Shown here piece after piece: positions 31,950 to 44,649 of a stretch of 64,000 nucleotides of DNA. The DNA is from Stichopus chloronotus (Eukaryota; Echinodermata; Holothuroidea; Aspidochirotida; Stichopodidae): contig CM037839.1 of NCBI GenBank assembly GCA_021234535.1, positions 11,905,419 to 11,969,418 of the forward strand, in the 5' to 3' direction. The translations under genes and the position numbers were made by a program. Position 1 is the stretch's first letter. The number at the start of each line of letters is the position of its first letter. Under the pieces are notes generated by a model. The model was not told where the DNA came from and made no database searches. It saw nothing but the letters and a program-made list of their open reading frames with translations.

Positions 31950-32700
31950 TGGCATGTGTGTGTGTTTATGTAATGCCTTGGTTTTTAAGCAAGATATCTC
32001 AAGAAGGGAAAGGTGTCTGAACTTCAAAGTTGTTGTGTAGGTTGTCCATTGTTAGTAGATGATCCTTATTACTTTTCATGTATAGGTCAACGGTCATTTG
32101 AGGTCACCATATTGATAAAGTTCACATAAGGTCACAAAAGGTCATAGTTTGAAAACCTTGTGAACATGGTATCTCAATAAGGGAAAGTTGCTGGAACTTT
32201 GAGTTTGATGTGTAGGTTGACCATTCTTAGTAGATGATCTGTATTGTTTTTCATGTAGTTTAAGGGTCATTTAAGGTCATTGATAAAAAAAGGAAAACCC
32301 ACTTATTGAAATATCTCAGCAACTGGATGTTGCTTGAACTTCCAATCAAGTGGGTAGGTAGTCCATAGAGAGTAGATGATCCTATCAGTTTTTAAGGAGG
32401 TTCAAAGGTCATTTGAAGATACCAGAAGTTAAAGTATGAAAACCTATTAAGGATGTGTATCTCAGCCACTGAATGTTACTTGATCTTGAAACTGCTAACA
32501 TTAGTAGCTCTTGATGAGCAGATATCTCTGTCATTTTAACCTTGCCCTTGATTGTAACCTCAGTATCTTGAGGTAGGCACTTAGTGCAGATTTCATAATT
32601 GGCATGAAACTTCATCATAGCTAGCTGAAGGTCCCTATTGTTTGTGGTAAGGGTCATATGGAGTCAGCAGAGGTCAAACATAAATACGTTAAAAACCACC
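31950..32700 (+). repeat. GGTCA repeat family copy
   Basis: TG-rich head (GTGTGTGTGTTTATGTAATG), then repeated TCTCAAGAAGGGAAAGGTG, TGTAGGTTGTCCATTGTTAG, TAGATGATCC and GGTCATTTGAGGTCACC, with at least three units about 180-190 nt apart. Confidence 0.7.
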
Positions 32701-33297
32701 TATCCCCCACAGTGGAACATGTTGTTGTGTCGTATTGGCATGGTGGGGTAGGAAAGTGTTGCTCCATCTTCTTTTCATAGTTTTTGTGCCGGTCAAATGT
32801 CATATCGGATAAGCAGAACTTTTTGAAATATTGAAAGGCTGTAACCGAGCAACATCAAAATACATTTGTTTGGGGTTATTTCACAGTTGCAATCATTTTT
32901 ATTTGCAAAACGGCAATATCGTATCGCCTTGTGAAGAAAATATCACAATAGAGATAATTTTTTGATATATTTTCCAACAATTATATACACTGCACTGTGA
33001 ACGTACCATCCTGTTCGTTAAAACCCATTTAAACCTACCCTGGAGCATGTAGTTTTGGGCTATTTGTGTGGTAAGGTAGGAAATTGTTTTAAAATTGTTG
33101 GAAACAGTGTAAGCTGAACATCTGGAGGTATGTACAGTGACATGTTCCAACCTCAACATGAAAATATGGTTGCCGTGGTAGATCAATAGGTCATTGTCCA
33201 TTGTTCATCAGATTGCATCTAAAGCACATAAAGTGATTGTTTAATGGTCATGTACGACATTCAGTGTGAGGTCTTAAATTGTGTCTTCTGCTTTTAC

Positions 33298-33313
33298 GGG
33301 GGGGGGGGGGGGG
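33298..33313 (+). repeat. G16 homopolymer
   Basis: An uninterrupted run of 16 G in intron 14. It could fold as a G-quadruplex in the transcript, or mark a length-variable or poorly sequenced site. Confidence 0.9.
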
Positions 33314-34182
33314 ATTCTGTCGCAGGTGTTCATTTTCTATGGCATGAAAGTGACTGTCAAAACTCAGATTATTCTCACACAACCTTAGTAATAATAACAC
33401 TGATGATAGTAAAATATTTTAACTTAATAACTTTTTTCAAGTCATCAAGTATTGATCACAAAAACAATTATGTAAGCATTTTTTTTTCTTCATAGAGCTT
33501 AGGTTTTTGTGTGGTCTTAAGACTCTAGTGCTATAGTGGCTGACCTTCAGGTCACATACCTCCTGATGAGATGGATGTAAGTGAGCAAGAGATTGGTTGT
33601 TGATGACAGCCATGTTTCTGATGGTGGTATTTGTAGGTCAGTTTGTATGAACACTACTGTACATACTGTACTTTAACAGTCACATTCACTTGACAAGTAA
33701 CCATTACAGGAATGCCTCTCTGGTGTATAATGGAGGTTGGAAGGTCATGTGATATCATAATGTGTAACCTTCTAGACATTATCTCACAAAGCATAAGATG
33801 TTTGAATTTCAAAACTTTTATGCATTGACCTTTGTTTTCCATGAATATTGGTTGTTGGAAAGACATTGTGCCAAATGTAAGAAGTACCCGTGTCATAGAA
33901 TACTACACGTTTTGTGCCTTGCCTGTCCGGGTCAACCTTGTCTCATTTCATTCACTTCTGAGCTCTACGTTTCATATGACAAGGGAGACGTTAGCCTTCA
34001 CCTGCATGAGTAAAGATGGAGTTAACCAAAATGTAATTTCATACTGCTCAAATATGAGACTGAGAGCATCATCAAACATGCATGGCACAATGTAGTGTAT
34101 ATGTATACAATGTTGTGCATACTCACGTACAGTATCTCCTTAGGAACTTTCACGCTTGTTCTACGACGGAATCTTTTCACAG

Positions 34183-34500
34183 AGGAAGGTGCCATTCGTC
34201 TAGCTGGGGGTAATGACACAGCCGGTCGTGTCGAAGTTTATGTGTATGGAAGATGGGGAACTGTCTGTGATGATTTTTGGGATCTAACTGATGCTGGGGT
34301 AGTTTGTCATCAACTCGGCTTTCCTTCTGCTCTTTCTGCTCCACAATCTGCAACTTTTGGAGAAGGAGAGGGCAGTATTTTTTTGGATGATGTCAGTTGT
34401 GGTGGAGATGAAAGCAGGCTCATTGACTGTCGCTATGACAGCGGTACATCAGATTGTGGACATAATGAAGATGCTGGAGTTGTCTGTGAACCTCTGCCAG
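34183..34500 (+). CDS. SRCR domain exon 14
   Basis: Acceptor AATCTTTTCACAG (followed by a further AG), donor TGCCAG|GTAATA, phase 1 both sides; first full codon 34185. Reads EGAIRLAGGNDTAGRVEVYV, RWGTVCDDFWDLTDAGVVC, HQLGFPSALSAPQSATFG, SIFLDDVSCGGDESRLIDC, GTSDCGHNEDAGVVC. Six Cys, NDT sequon, cation site intact. Odd: Arg for Gln in VCHQL relative to VCRQL and an aromatic YVYG stretch in the GRVEV loop. Confidence 0.97.
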
Positions 34501-36614
34501 GTAATAAGTAGCATTAAATCTCACTTTCAGTTTATATAGCCTTCTTGAATCCAATTGATTAGTGTGTGGTTTAATATCACTGTCTGCGTTATTGTGAACC
34601 AAATCTTAAGTCAGCTTACTCAGTCTTATCATAGCTTGAATTTTAGTGTCTGGCATACTAATAAGCGTACCTTAAATTTGTCATTACTAGTAATTGAAAG
34701 GAACATTATAACTTGTTGTACGTAGTCGAGTAGTTAGTGTGAATGTACCAGCTTTCTAACTGAGGAAGGACAAGTCAAAGCAAGCATTATAAGCCACCAT
34801 TTTTCCTGAAAAGAAATTCTAATGTTCAACATTTATACTCAACTTCAAAAGACAAGTAGTTGCTGGAAGTGTATTTGTCATAAAAAAGTAATTGCAGTTT
34901 TGTCAACAGTTGGGATTTAGCAATCTGAACTATTGCATGAAATATCTTTAGAAAGTCATGATAATCTACATTAGCTAAAAGCATTTGCAAATCTTTGTAT
35001 ACTCAGCTGTCCTGTTTGGGTCCCTGCCAAACAAGAATTGTTTTATGATGTGTGCTTGTGTTTGTGTTTTACTCATCAGCTTGCCTTTTATGGCTAAATA
35101 TATGGCTAAATTTGGTGACCAAAAACAAAAGGAACTGTTTTTTGGTTTGGATGGTAATTGTAACCTTTGTTTTTGTGCTGGCTTGTGTGTGCGTATGTGT
35201 GTCTGTGTGCGTGAGTGTGATGCCTACCGTGTAAACACGATATCTCAAGAAGGGAAGCTTGGACAGATCTCGTATTTGGTATGTATAGGTTCACCTTATT
35301 GAATACAAGAAGCCTATTGTTTTGGTGGAGGTCGAGGTCATTTGGGGTCAATGGGTCAAATTGTGAAAACCTTGTAAACACCCATGGAAAAATGTAAATC
35401 TCCCTGTATTTTGGTGAGACAGGTTGACAGGTCTGAGACCATGTCACTGTTCCGTTCATGTTACCCCTTATGAAAGCTTTGGATCACATCTATGTATGAT
35501 GCAAACATTGTAATTTATGCAGAGCCTGCTTTTTTTGTTGGATATTTGTAACAGAGATACTGCATACTGTGACATAGGATGTCTTTCATTAAAATGTAAT
35601 TAAGAGCTACAAAAAAAGAAAGAAAAGAATGCCCTTGTAAAGTTTGTGTTGTGCATTTTGATGAAACTCTCGTGCAAAATACGTGCTTGTAACATGAAGC
35701 AAAACCTCTCCCCTAAATAGCTCTGCCTTTGCTCAGTTCAATATGACAATTTATAGACATAGTGTGTTCAATCCAATCTGTTCATCATGGCACAAGACAA
35801 AAAATGCAGACTGCAGGGACTGTTGGTCAACTTTGCAAGGTGCAAACTTCTTTGCAAGAGTTTCAGGAACAGTGTAAAAAAAAAAATAAAAAAACAGCAT
35901 ATTAAAATAGAATAATTTGCTATCAGGTCAAAAATTTTCAAAACAAGTCGCCATTTGGTGAGCATGAGGAAAAATCCGCTCGCCAAATGACAAAAGTCAC
36001 TCGCCAATTTTTAAAACTAGTATAAATATGTAACGTTGTGCAACAATTCAGCCCCGAATTGTGGCCTAGCTTTTACACAACACTATGGCGTGACATTAGG
36101 CCTAATGATCTAACATTACGTTAGGCCAGTAACTGTACAGTAAGTGTTTAGTTAGTAAAACTGAGCCTATGATTTTCAATTAATATATATTTTACTTCCT
36201 TAATCAAAGGAACAAGGATGATTTTACCTATCACCAGCTAAATCCAATGTTAATCCATTTCTTTGTTTCCTTACGAACGATATCACGATTACAACACCAA
36301 CTCCCAATAAGTCTCACGTGCTGTACTGTGTATATACATATCCTGTACGTAATACATGTGCATATCATGTATCAATCACAGTGCGCGACAGTTTGTCAAC
36401 TATCACCTGTCACTGTTCACTGTCAAAAAGTGACAGTAATACTGTGACTCCTTTATGTCGGGGAAGAGGGCTAAACGGGCATTTCCATAACATCTCTTTC
36501 ATTTAAGGGAGAGTGGGTCACCATTTACAGTTAACTGTCTGCCTACAGGTGTGTGCATTGTACCTTGAAATCAGATGGTGTGTCACTTTGTTTAAATTCC
36601 TTCTGCTTTCACAG
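34501..36614 (+). other. intron 15
   Basis: GGTCA-family copy at 35180-35480. Near 35947-35991 a small inverted repeat (CCATTTGGTGAGC / GCTCGCCAAATG) could form a hairpin. Otherwise featureless; acceptor TTCTGCTTTCACAG. Confidence 0.7.
35180..35480 (+). repeat. GGTCA repeat family copy
   Basis: TG-rich head (GTGTGTGCGTATGTGTGTCT), then ACACGATATCTCAAGAAGGG, TTGGACAGATCTCGTATTTG, TGTTTTGGTGGAGGTCGAGG and TCATTTGGGGTCAATGGGTC. The clearest single unit of the family in the window. Confidence 0.7.
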
Positions 36615-36938
36615 AGGAAGGTTCTATTCGCCTGATAGGAGAAAATAAAGTATCTGGTCGCCTTGAGGTTTATTTGAATGGAGAATGGGGAACTGTCTGT
36701 GATGATTCGTGGGGTCGAGCCGATGCCGAGGTTGCCTGTCGCCAACTTGGCTTTCCAGATGCCAGCTCTTCCGAACAATTTCCATCCTTTGGTGAAGGGG
36801 CAGGCAGCATTCACCTGGATGACCTAGCATGTGGTGGAGATGAAAGTAGACTCATTGACTGTACTTTTGATGACGACACCAGTGATTGTGATCACAGTGA
36901 AGATGTTGGAGTAGTTTGTGTATCGCAGATACTACCAG
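36615..36938 (+). CDS. SRCR domain exon 15
   Basis: Acceptor CTGCTTTCACAG, donor TACCAG|GTATCC, phase 1 both sides; first full codon 36617. Reads EGSIRLIGENKVSGRLEVY, EWGTVCDDSWGRADAEVAC, FPDASSSEQFPSFGEGAG, SIHLDDLACGGDESRLIDC, DTSDCDHSEDVGVVC. Six Cys and cation-site residues kept. The first-loop sequon is lost (NKV). The WDLTDA stretch is changed to WGRADA. Confidence 0.96.
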
Positions 36939-38492
36939 GTATCCTTGCGGTTGCACTCGTAATTAATTTTTTGACTGAATTCTATTTTCTAGTACAAAGA
37001 GAAGTCCAGAATTCGATGATTGTGTGTACTCTTTCAAATCTTTTCTGCAACTTGTAGCACTTCAGTGAATTCCCAAGTGTTATTTGCACCTTTTTTTGTG
37101 TTTAGTATGATTCAGATCACACTGCAGTAATGTGCATCAGAAATAAGTCCTTGGCAGTGTCAGCACTAAGGAACTGAAACTTGGTGCGAATTCCCTCCCT
37201 AAATTTTTTTTTTTTGGTAGGGATTCTCAAAATCAAGGAGGAAACTCATCCGTCCCATATTTTTTTTAGAGGGATTTCCAAAATCAAAGAGACTCCCCTG
37301 ACACCTTCTTCCAAGCTCCAACAACTGCTCCACATGTTAGAGGTACCTTTCACCATTAATGGAAGCTTCTGTGTGTCCTGGCAATGGTACTAGTAGTAGC
37401 ACTTCTCTCCTTTTAATTCAAAGCCTCCCCACACTCCTCCTCCAGTACCTCAGGCTGTAATTTATCACTTGGTATTTCCTTTTGAAGAATGATTATAAAT
37501 CCTAGGCCTGTACTATGCAAAGTAGTACCAGTCTTACAACTTAGTAACAGACATAACAAAGCCTTGCTCTGCATTGCCATTACCTACATATGTCCAAACA
37601 TCTTCCCTCCAAGATCAGTGTCATTATACTAACGTGTATGAACATCGGCTTCCATTCAGCTTTCCATCGTGTCATCACCTAGGCATAATTGAGTGTATTT
37701 GTAAACAGAACAATGCTGGTCTGTGAACTAGTTATCTTACTACCACACTTCTCCCCAGAAAAGTTTGCAATGTACAGCTGATAGCATTGGCCAATAAGAT
37801 ATCATCAGAATCCATTTTGACTCCCTTTTTATCAAAGATAGACAAAATTTCCTTGTACAAAAGTCCCTTGTACAAAAGTCCCTTGTATCAGTGCTATCCA
37901 TGTGTTAGTTTACTCTGCGAGTGTATTGTGTATTTTTTTATGATTGGACCAATTTTGTGCTGCTCTCGAATATGATTAGTGTTGAATCTAGAAAAACATC
38001 AGAACTTCGATCACATTAGACTTATTTATTTGAGCAGCGAGCAGGAAAGTGTGCGGGATTTTCCCAGCATTAGATTTATTTATGTGCGGACTTGGGAAGA
38101 CAGAAGTGGGATTCACGCATTCCCACGCCTGAGTAGGACTACTGATCTCAGGATAATAAGTATCTCATCTTGATACCCAGTGTAAAATCAGGAGATACTG
38201 TACTCCCCGGACCTGTTTAAAAAATGACACTTAAAAGCCCAGCACTATACAACCCTGGTGGTATTCAACTGAAACTCGGTTAGTAATCTTATTAGAGAGT
38301 ACTGTATCTTTCGCAGCCACTTACGTAATATTACGTATCCTGAAAAGTTTCCGTTGACAGCAACATACGTACTTTTACGTAAATTTCAATGTTCCACTTC
38401 ATGTAGTTGGCTTAAAGGGGTGGTGTCTAAGTAATGGACACTGGTTGTGAAAGGGTTATTACATTACTTATTTATATGGTGTCTTTTCACAG
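36939..38492 (+). other. intron 16
   Basis: T-rich runs near 37204 and 37260 and a short tandem duplication of ACAAAAGTCCCTTGT (37857-37888). A dispersed repeat copy lies at 38047-38160. No exon. Confidence 0.7.
38047..38160 (+). repeat. dispersed repeat, copy 2
   Basis: Plus-strand counterpart of 800-912 (minus). Conceptual translation gives VRDFPSIRFIYVR and DRSGIHAFPRLSRTT, against a matching pattern in copy 1. Probably a fragment of an interspersed element. Confidence 0.6.
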
Positions 38493-38810
38493 TGTACGGT
38501 GATCTCAGGCTTGTAGGGGGTAACGAATCTGCAGGTGTTCTCCAGCTGTTTAAGTATGGAGTCTGGGGATCCGTATGTGACATCAACTGGGATTATGCAG
38601 ATGCGGACGTTGCCTGCCGTCAACTTGGCTTTGCTTCTGCGGCCTCTGCTTCTGTGTCTGAATATCGTGGTGATGGTAACTTTCAAATGGTTAACGTGGG
38701 CTGCGATGGCGTAGAAAGCAAACTCGTACACTGCTTAAGTGGCTGGGATCTTTCGAGATGTGATATTGTTAATGAAGTCGGACTTGTTTGTTCCATGGAG
38801 ACAGTGCCAG
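38493..38810 (+). CDS. SRCR domain exon 16, highly diverged
   Basis: Acceptor TGTCTTTTCACAG, donor TGCCAG|GTACAG, phase 1 both sides; first full codon 38495. Six Cys remain in register: [25 protein letters not shown]. Many hallmarks are gone: GRVEV is GVLQLF, the cation-site CDD is CDI, the final ED motif is NEVGLVC, and the LDDV stretch is MVNVGC. The NES sequon is kept. The reading frame is intact, so this looks like changed function or relaxed constraint in one module and not a dead exon. It is the outlier among the 15 downstream domains. Confidence 0.93.
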
Positions 38811-41800
38811 GTACAGTAATTTGCAGATTTCATTCTAGTATTTTCAAGATGTTTTATTCATGTATCAAACACTTGCTGGCTAGATGTCTTACATCATCTG
38901 TCAGCTCCTGTGCTGTGTTAGGCTTTTCGTTACTGCCAAGTTAAACTCAAACCTAACTTTATCAAAGCTTACCAAAAAAGTGTAGCTTCCAAATCTTTTA
39001 AAGCTTCAAGTCCATTAGAGATTCAAACAGAGCAGTCACAACATAGAGTCTGCAAAGTCAGTTGTCTTGCAACTAAATTTTGCCTTGGTAATGCAACAAA
39101 TCAAATTCTCTTCACTGAATTAACATCAATGTATGTAACCAGGAAAAAAAGGAAGTAGGAAAGTAGTCGAACACTTGATCCTGAGTAACATGTACTACAT
39201 GCAGTGAAGGTTTGCAAACGATGTCAAATAAACAGACCAATTCCCCTTTGCAAACTAAGCAGGGCCATGTAGATGGTAGACAAAATTTGAGTAAAGCTTA
39301 CATGTATTAAGTTATTGGAGAGATACATAATGGTGAAGAACAAATTAGAAAAATCCAACTTATTTTCAGGGCAAATAATGTGCAATGTTAGTTAAACATT
39401 CCCGTAACTAGAATTTGTAACAATGACCATATTCAGGCGCATACATAACAATCATCAACAATCGAGGTGAGTTACAGTACTCACTGTGCAGGTAACAGTA
39501 GGGTACTTGGGCTCAGTTCATTTGAAAATATCCTTTGATTTCTTTCTGCAACATATTACAGAGAGTGAAGTTTAGAAATGGGATAAACTTTCAGTCTCCA
39601 TGATATTGCCCTTCTCCATTTCAATTTGTTAGAGTTGAGGAGATATCTGGAAAGTAATGAGTTTATAATTCGGATACTGCAAAGCAAAAAGCTTGACAGC
39701 GCTACGCCAGCACAAACGATGCAATGATATATTTTCTGTCGCCTCGAGCATTGTGTTGTTGCTAGGACCAAAGTCAAAACTGGTGAATTGTAGTTCCATA
39801 CAATGAAGTTTTCAAGGTTGTGCACAAAGACGGAGATTTGCCATGTAACTTTATGTTAAAACATGAAGGAGAATTTGCATTTCAGGACATTTCAGGAAAC
39901 GTGTGATCTAGTTGTTAGAAACCGCGACTTCTGCCTCCCCAGCTTTGTTCATATGGATACTAACTAGAATTGGATGTATCACAAAGAACTTGTAAGGCAT
40001 ACTACTCACTCTTGTTACAATGGAAAAAATGTAATAGGATGACGATAGATTTACCTTTCAGTTGCCTCTTCATCCAGATAACAGCTCCGCGAATATGCCT
40101 AGATACTGAAGATAGGAATGTGTGACATTCCTTGTGATCTCTAAGCCTCTTGTCCAGAAATATTACACTGGATATCCTTTCACTAGGTGCAGAAGCTAGT
40201 CGTCATTATTCACACCTACAGTACGGTATTTATGTATTGTATTTATGTTTTGAAGCATTTCTGCGTTGATTTGAAGTTCACAGTATTTTCAGCAACATAG
40301 TGCCTATATCAGCACGTATATGTTTAAATCGTCGTGCAGTTTGGTGTTCAGTTGTATCTTGACCCAAAGCCAAGAAATAGGAACACATCCTCACCAGATG
40401 GTCATGTAGTATCACAGCTACCTGGTTGCAGGGTACAGTTGTAAGAGTGTGATGTAAGTAGTGTGCTGTACAGTACTTGAGATACATTCTCCTAAGTTCT
40501 GTAATACTGTATGTAGTGCAGGCCTGTTTTCTGTTTTAACATGTTGACGATATTCAGTGTATCTGAATCAAGTATATAAACTCATTGACAAGGGACAAAT
40601 AGCCCTTGTTGTCACAGAAAAACTGTTTCAGTGAAACAGAATTCACTCACAGTAATAAACACACATCATCAGTTTTACAAGGCAGTAAATTGCAAAGGTT
40701 GTGAGTTTTATTTTTTAACTGTGATGTGTGGGTAACAGGACATAATTCAGCTAAGTTTGTAGCAACACATGAGTTGAAGCCACCACACTCCTACTCACAC
40801 ACATACAGTGCACTGTATTCGTACATTAATGCTTTACACTGCTTGCATACTGCAGTAATCGTTTTTCTGCCTTTGAAGAGGGATAGTGGTTGTTAAATGT
40901 TTTAGCTCAAGTGTCCCTCCACTCCCAGTGGTTATTTCTATTTTCTAGCACGGTGAACGAGACTTTGCAAAAGTTCTTCATCAAACTTTTTCCTGGTTTC
41001 TGCTTTATATCAGTGTTAAGCTTTATGACTTTTCTACTTTTGATTTGTCTTATCTGTGCTATTTTTGTTCTATCATGTAATAAATATGTACTGTTTATCA
41101 CTGAGATGATAAATAAGTGAATGAACAAAGTAATATAAGTGAATGTTGGACACTAGCATAAGGTCTAGCCTACCCCTATAATCAAGGTCAGGGGTTCCCC
41201 ATTAATTTGTGAGATGGGCCAGAACACGAGTTGTTAGCCACTGACTACATTGGTCCTGGACGAAACATTGATCACTTTTTCTGGTTTAGGAAGCCTTATA
41301 ATATTTTTTAACTACATATTTTGCGTGGGTTGGATTGTCTAGCTGGCTGGATGTGGCCAGGGAACCAGGGGGGTGGCCCCACTCTTGTCAAACAACAATG
41401 GAAAATAGAAGGGTAAAGCTAAAGGTGTTGCCTCCTCTCTCTGACACAAGTGACATTCAACAATGGAAATTCTGATAGGAGGACCTCAACTTATGAGATA
41501 AACCCATAACGTACACTCATGAGCATTCTCTCAGAAATTTGAGGGAAATTTCCAGTGCAGTACAACTTTGAAGCTAGTTTGGGTTATAGAATGATGAAAT
41601 GTTGAATATTCAGTCAATTTTGAAATGGTTGTATTTCATTAAGGATGATACTACTCCTCATATGACAAAACCTTTTCAGAATAAAGGAAAGATAATTTCA
41701 TGGAAAAATTATTACCCTGAATCCATAGCCAAAGTATGGAATTGTCTGAGACTGTTTATGATCACTATTCAGTCACCAGGTGACGGAACTGTTCCTTTTG

Positions 41801-42439
41801 TTTTGATGGCGGTGGCTTTCACCGCTATTATGTTGAATTCATCGCTACATATTGTACTGATTTGCTGCAAATACATGTTGTACAGCGAGTGAGATAATTT
41901 ATGCAAATGTGCCAAAATTTTCTTCTTATTTCACATGTTGTCATGACGACTTTATCACAGGGGTGTAGAGAGAAAACCTGAGGCCTCTTCAATGTATTAT
42001 TGCTTGATGTTACAAGCATCTGTTAAAAAGGGGATTACAGTAGCATAAAGCTTTCAGACTATCGTAAGGTAATGAATATTACAAACCGACAAGACTTAAA
42101 GTTACTTTTGTTGATTCTGTCCAAAACTATTTTGCTGTTTTCGTAAGGACGGTGATTCTGTTGATGCATTATTTGAGTTTAGGAAGGAACCTGTGAAAGA
42201 GATAGCTGGTGGCATTCATGGCAGACAGTTACTTGAAAACATAGCAGGTATGAACTACTACCAAAATTGTCATAGGTTGTAGGAGCCATGATGAAGTAAA
42301 AAAAGAAATAAGAGAACGTTCTCTGTAGTTCTAGGCAATCACTAGCATACAGTGTAAATGCCTGATGATTTATTGTCATCGTCCAACTCATATGACTAAC
42401 ATTATAAGTTTCAGATTTCTTTTTGGGTTTCCCTCACAG
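38811..42439 (+). other. intron 17
   Basis: 3.6 kb of AT-rich sequence in which I see no exon, no GGTCA repeat and no recognisable element. The acceptor is GGTTTCCCTCACAG. Confidence 0.65.
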
Positions 42440-42763
42440 ATCAATGGGCCATTCGACTTGTAGGGGGCAACGAGACGGCAGGTCGTGTTGAGGTATATAC
42501 ACAAAGAGAGTGGGGAACTGTCTGCGATGACAACTGGGATTTGAACGATGGCGCCGTTGTCTGTCGTCAGCTGGGTTTCCCATCGGTCATCGCTGTCACC
42601 GATTCTGCATCATTTGGACAGGGAGAGGGTCTCATTTACCTTGATGATGTTGGTTGCACTGGAGCTGAAACCAGACTGTTACTATGCGGTAAAGATTTAA
42701 ATACACTTGACTGTTCTCATGGTGAAGACGCTGGAGTAGTTTGTTCACCTATGCCTGTATCAG
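42440..42763 (+). CDS. SRCR domain exon 17
   Basis: Acceptor GGTTTCCCTCACAG, donor ATCAG|GTAGGT, phase 1 both sides; first full codon 42442. Reads QWAIRLVGGNETAGRVEVYT, REWGTVCDDNWDLNDGAVVC, FPSVIAVTDSASFGQGEG, LIYLDDVGCTGAETRLLLC, NTLDCSHGEDAGVVC. Six Cys, NET sequon, cation site intact. The stretch between Cys4 and Cys5 (GKDLNTLD) departs from the YDxDTSD of its neighbours. Confidence 0.96.
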
Positions 42764-44649
42764 GTAGGTCATACCAGGCCTCTACTATTTGAGATGTTCC
42801 TTAAATATGAATAATCACAGATCAATGCATTTTTGGTTTTGATGAAAAGAAAAACTTATGTGGTCACGGTGACATTTGTATGTGCGTGTGTGTGGTTGTG
42901 ATGGTTAGCTTCTGCATGCAATATCTCGAGACGAGTGATGGATATGTTTCGTACTTGACATATCGTTTGGTCCTATTTAGAGGAAGAACCCTATTGATTT
43001 CCATGAATGCCATCTCTGTTTTCATCAGAGATCAAGCTGTAACAAATTTGAACACACAATGTTCAAGGTAGGCATAATGTGTACTTTTTATAATTGTAGG
43101 TTGGTTCTTTTGAGAGTGAAAAATCCTATTTTGGTGGAGGTCAAAGATCATCTCTCTTGTTGCCAGAAATCCAACACTGAAAAACTTGTGCACATAAATG
43201 TCTCAAATTAGGAATAGAGGATGCTTTTCATACTTGATATGTGGGTTTAATATTGAGTAGAACCCATTTTCTTTTTGCTGGAGGTCAAAGGTCATCCTTT
43301 GTCACCAGAGGTGCATCACTAAAAATCTTGTGTACACAGTGTCTCAAGGCAGGAATAATGAACTCTTTTCACAGTGGATATGTGAGTTGGTCATGTTGAG
43401 AGTTGAATCCTAGTGAGTTTGGTGGAGGCATCTCTTGGGTCACCAGCAGTCAAACACTTAAACCCTGGTGCACTCATTGTCTTAAGTTGGGAATGATGTG
43501 TACTTTTCATGCTTGATACGTGGGATTGGTCAAAGTGAGAGAAAGAACCTGCTTTGTTTTGCTGGTGGTCAAAGGTCATCTGGAGTCAAACCCATGGGCC
43601 AGAGATCAAACTCTTCAAATCTTGTGCACACAGTATCTTACATCAGGAATGATTCATATTTTTTATACTATATGTATGGGTTAGTTATATTGAGAGGAAA
43701 ACCATAGCATTCTTGGTGAAATGGTCAATGCATTTATACTTGATTTGTGGCTTTGTCATAGAGAGGAAGAACCCAATCGATTTTGTGGGAGGTCAAAGGT
43801 TATTTCAGTTGTCACTGGAGGTCCAACAAAACCTTGTGTGCACAATGTTGGGATTGATGGACACTTTGTATACTTAGTATAAAGTTTGTCATATTGAGTG
43901 GGAGAACCCTAGTGATTTTGGATGGCAGTCAATATTCATTTGGTACAATAGAGGTCAAACACTAGAAGCTGCGTGCACACAATGTCTCAAGTTGGGAATG
44001 ATGGGTACACAATATATATATGGTTTTTGGGTTTGCCATATCGAGTTGAAGAACCTAGTTGTTTCATTTGAGGTCAAAGGTCATCTGGGGTCACTAAAAA
44101 CCCCATGCACACAGTATTACAAGGAAGGAATGTTGGAAAATTTTTGTACCCAGTGTATGATTTTGTCACATTAAGGGGAAAAAGAAAGGCTTTTGGTTGA
44201 TGTCAAAGGTCATGTGGGTTCAAGAGAGTTCAAATAATGAAAACCTTGAAAACATGTTATCAACAAGAAGGTAAGCTTGTCCATATGTCTCGATCTCTTT
44301 TTAGTTCATGTTGCAGCACTTTCCACTTGCAACAAATGTTTTATAAGTTTATTCTGTGTTTGTTATGTTCCTTGATATCCCTGGAAATGATTTGTCAAAA
44401 TAGACTTCCTGAAATACATTTTCTGGGACTTTATAGGGCATGCAATGCCATTCCCCCCACCTTCCATTCCACAGAAAAGAGGAGGGGAATTTTGTCGTAG
44501 AAAAAGAGTCAGAAACTGTTTTTCTACCCTTTCTAAATAAAATCTCGTACATACATGCAAGGTGAGCTCACACAACTGATGTTTAGATGCTTTGTCTATT
44601 CTCATCTGTCCAAAAAATGTTTTCCATGCACCCCTCATTCTTTTTGTAG
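42764..44649 (+). other. intron 18
   Basis: Mostly occupied by a tandem array of GGTCA-family monomers (about 42870-44290). The last 350 nt have no recognised content beyond the acceptor region. Confidence 0.75.
42870..44290 (+). repeat. GGTCA tandem array 1 (about 140-nt monomer)
   Basis: TG-rich head (GTGTGTGTGGTTGTGATGG), then about nine degenerate monomers. Each carries roughly GGTGGAGGTCAAAGGTCATC, TGGGGTCACCAGAGGTCAAA, CTTGTGCACACAATGTCTCA, GAATGATG.GTACTTTTCAT and ATTGAGAG.AAGAACCC. Equivalent words at 43137, 43283, 43428 and 43567 give a spacing near 140-146 nt. Exact AGGTCAAAGGTCA occurs at 43282-43294 and 44071-44083. Confidence 0.85.

Larger units (their letters stand above)
30536..34182 (+). 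other. intron 14
   Basis: The longest intron here. It holds a SINE-like piece (31400-31850, minus strand), a GGTCA-family copy (31950-32700) and a 16-base G run (33298-33313). No further exon was found. Confidence 0.7.

Noticed and set aside
35947..35991. Hairpin CCATTTGGTGAGC / GCTCGCCAAATG as a regulatory RNA structure
   Set aside because: Arms of about 12 nt with a mismatch, in an intron; no supporting context.
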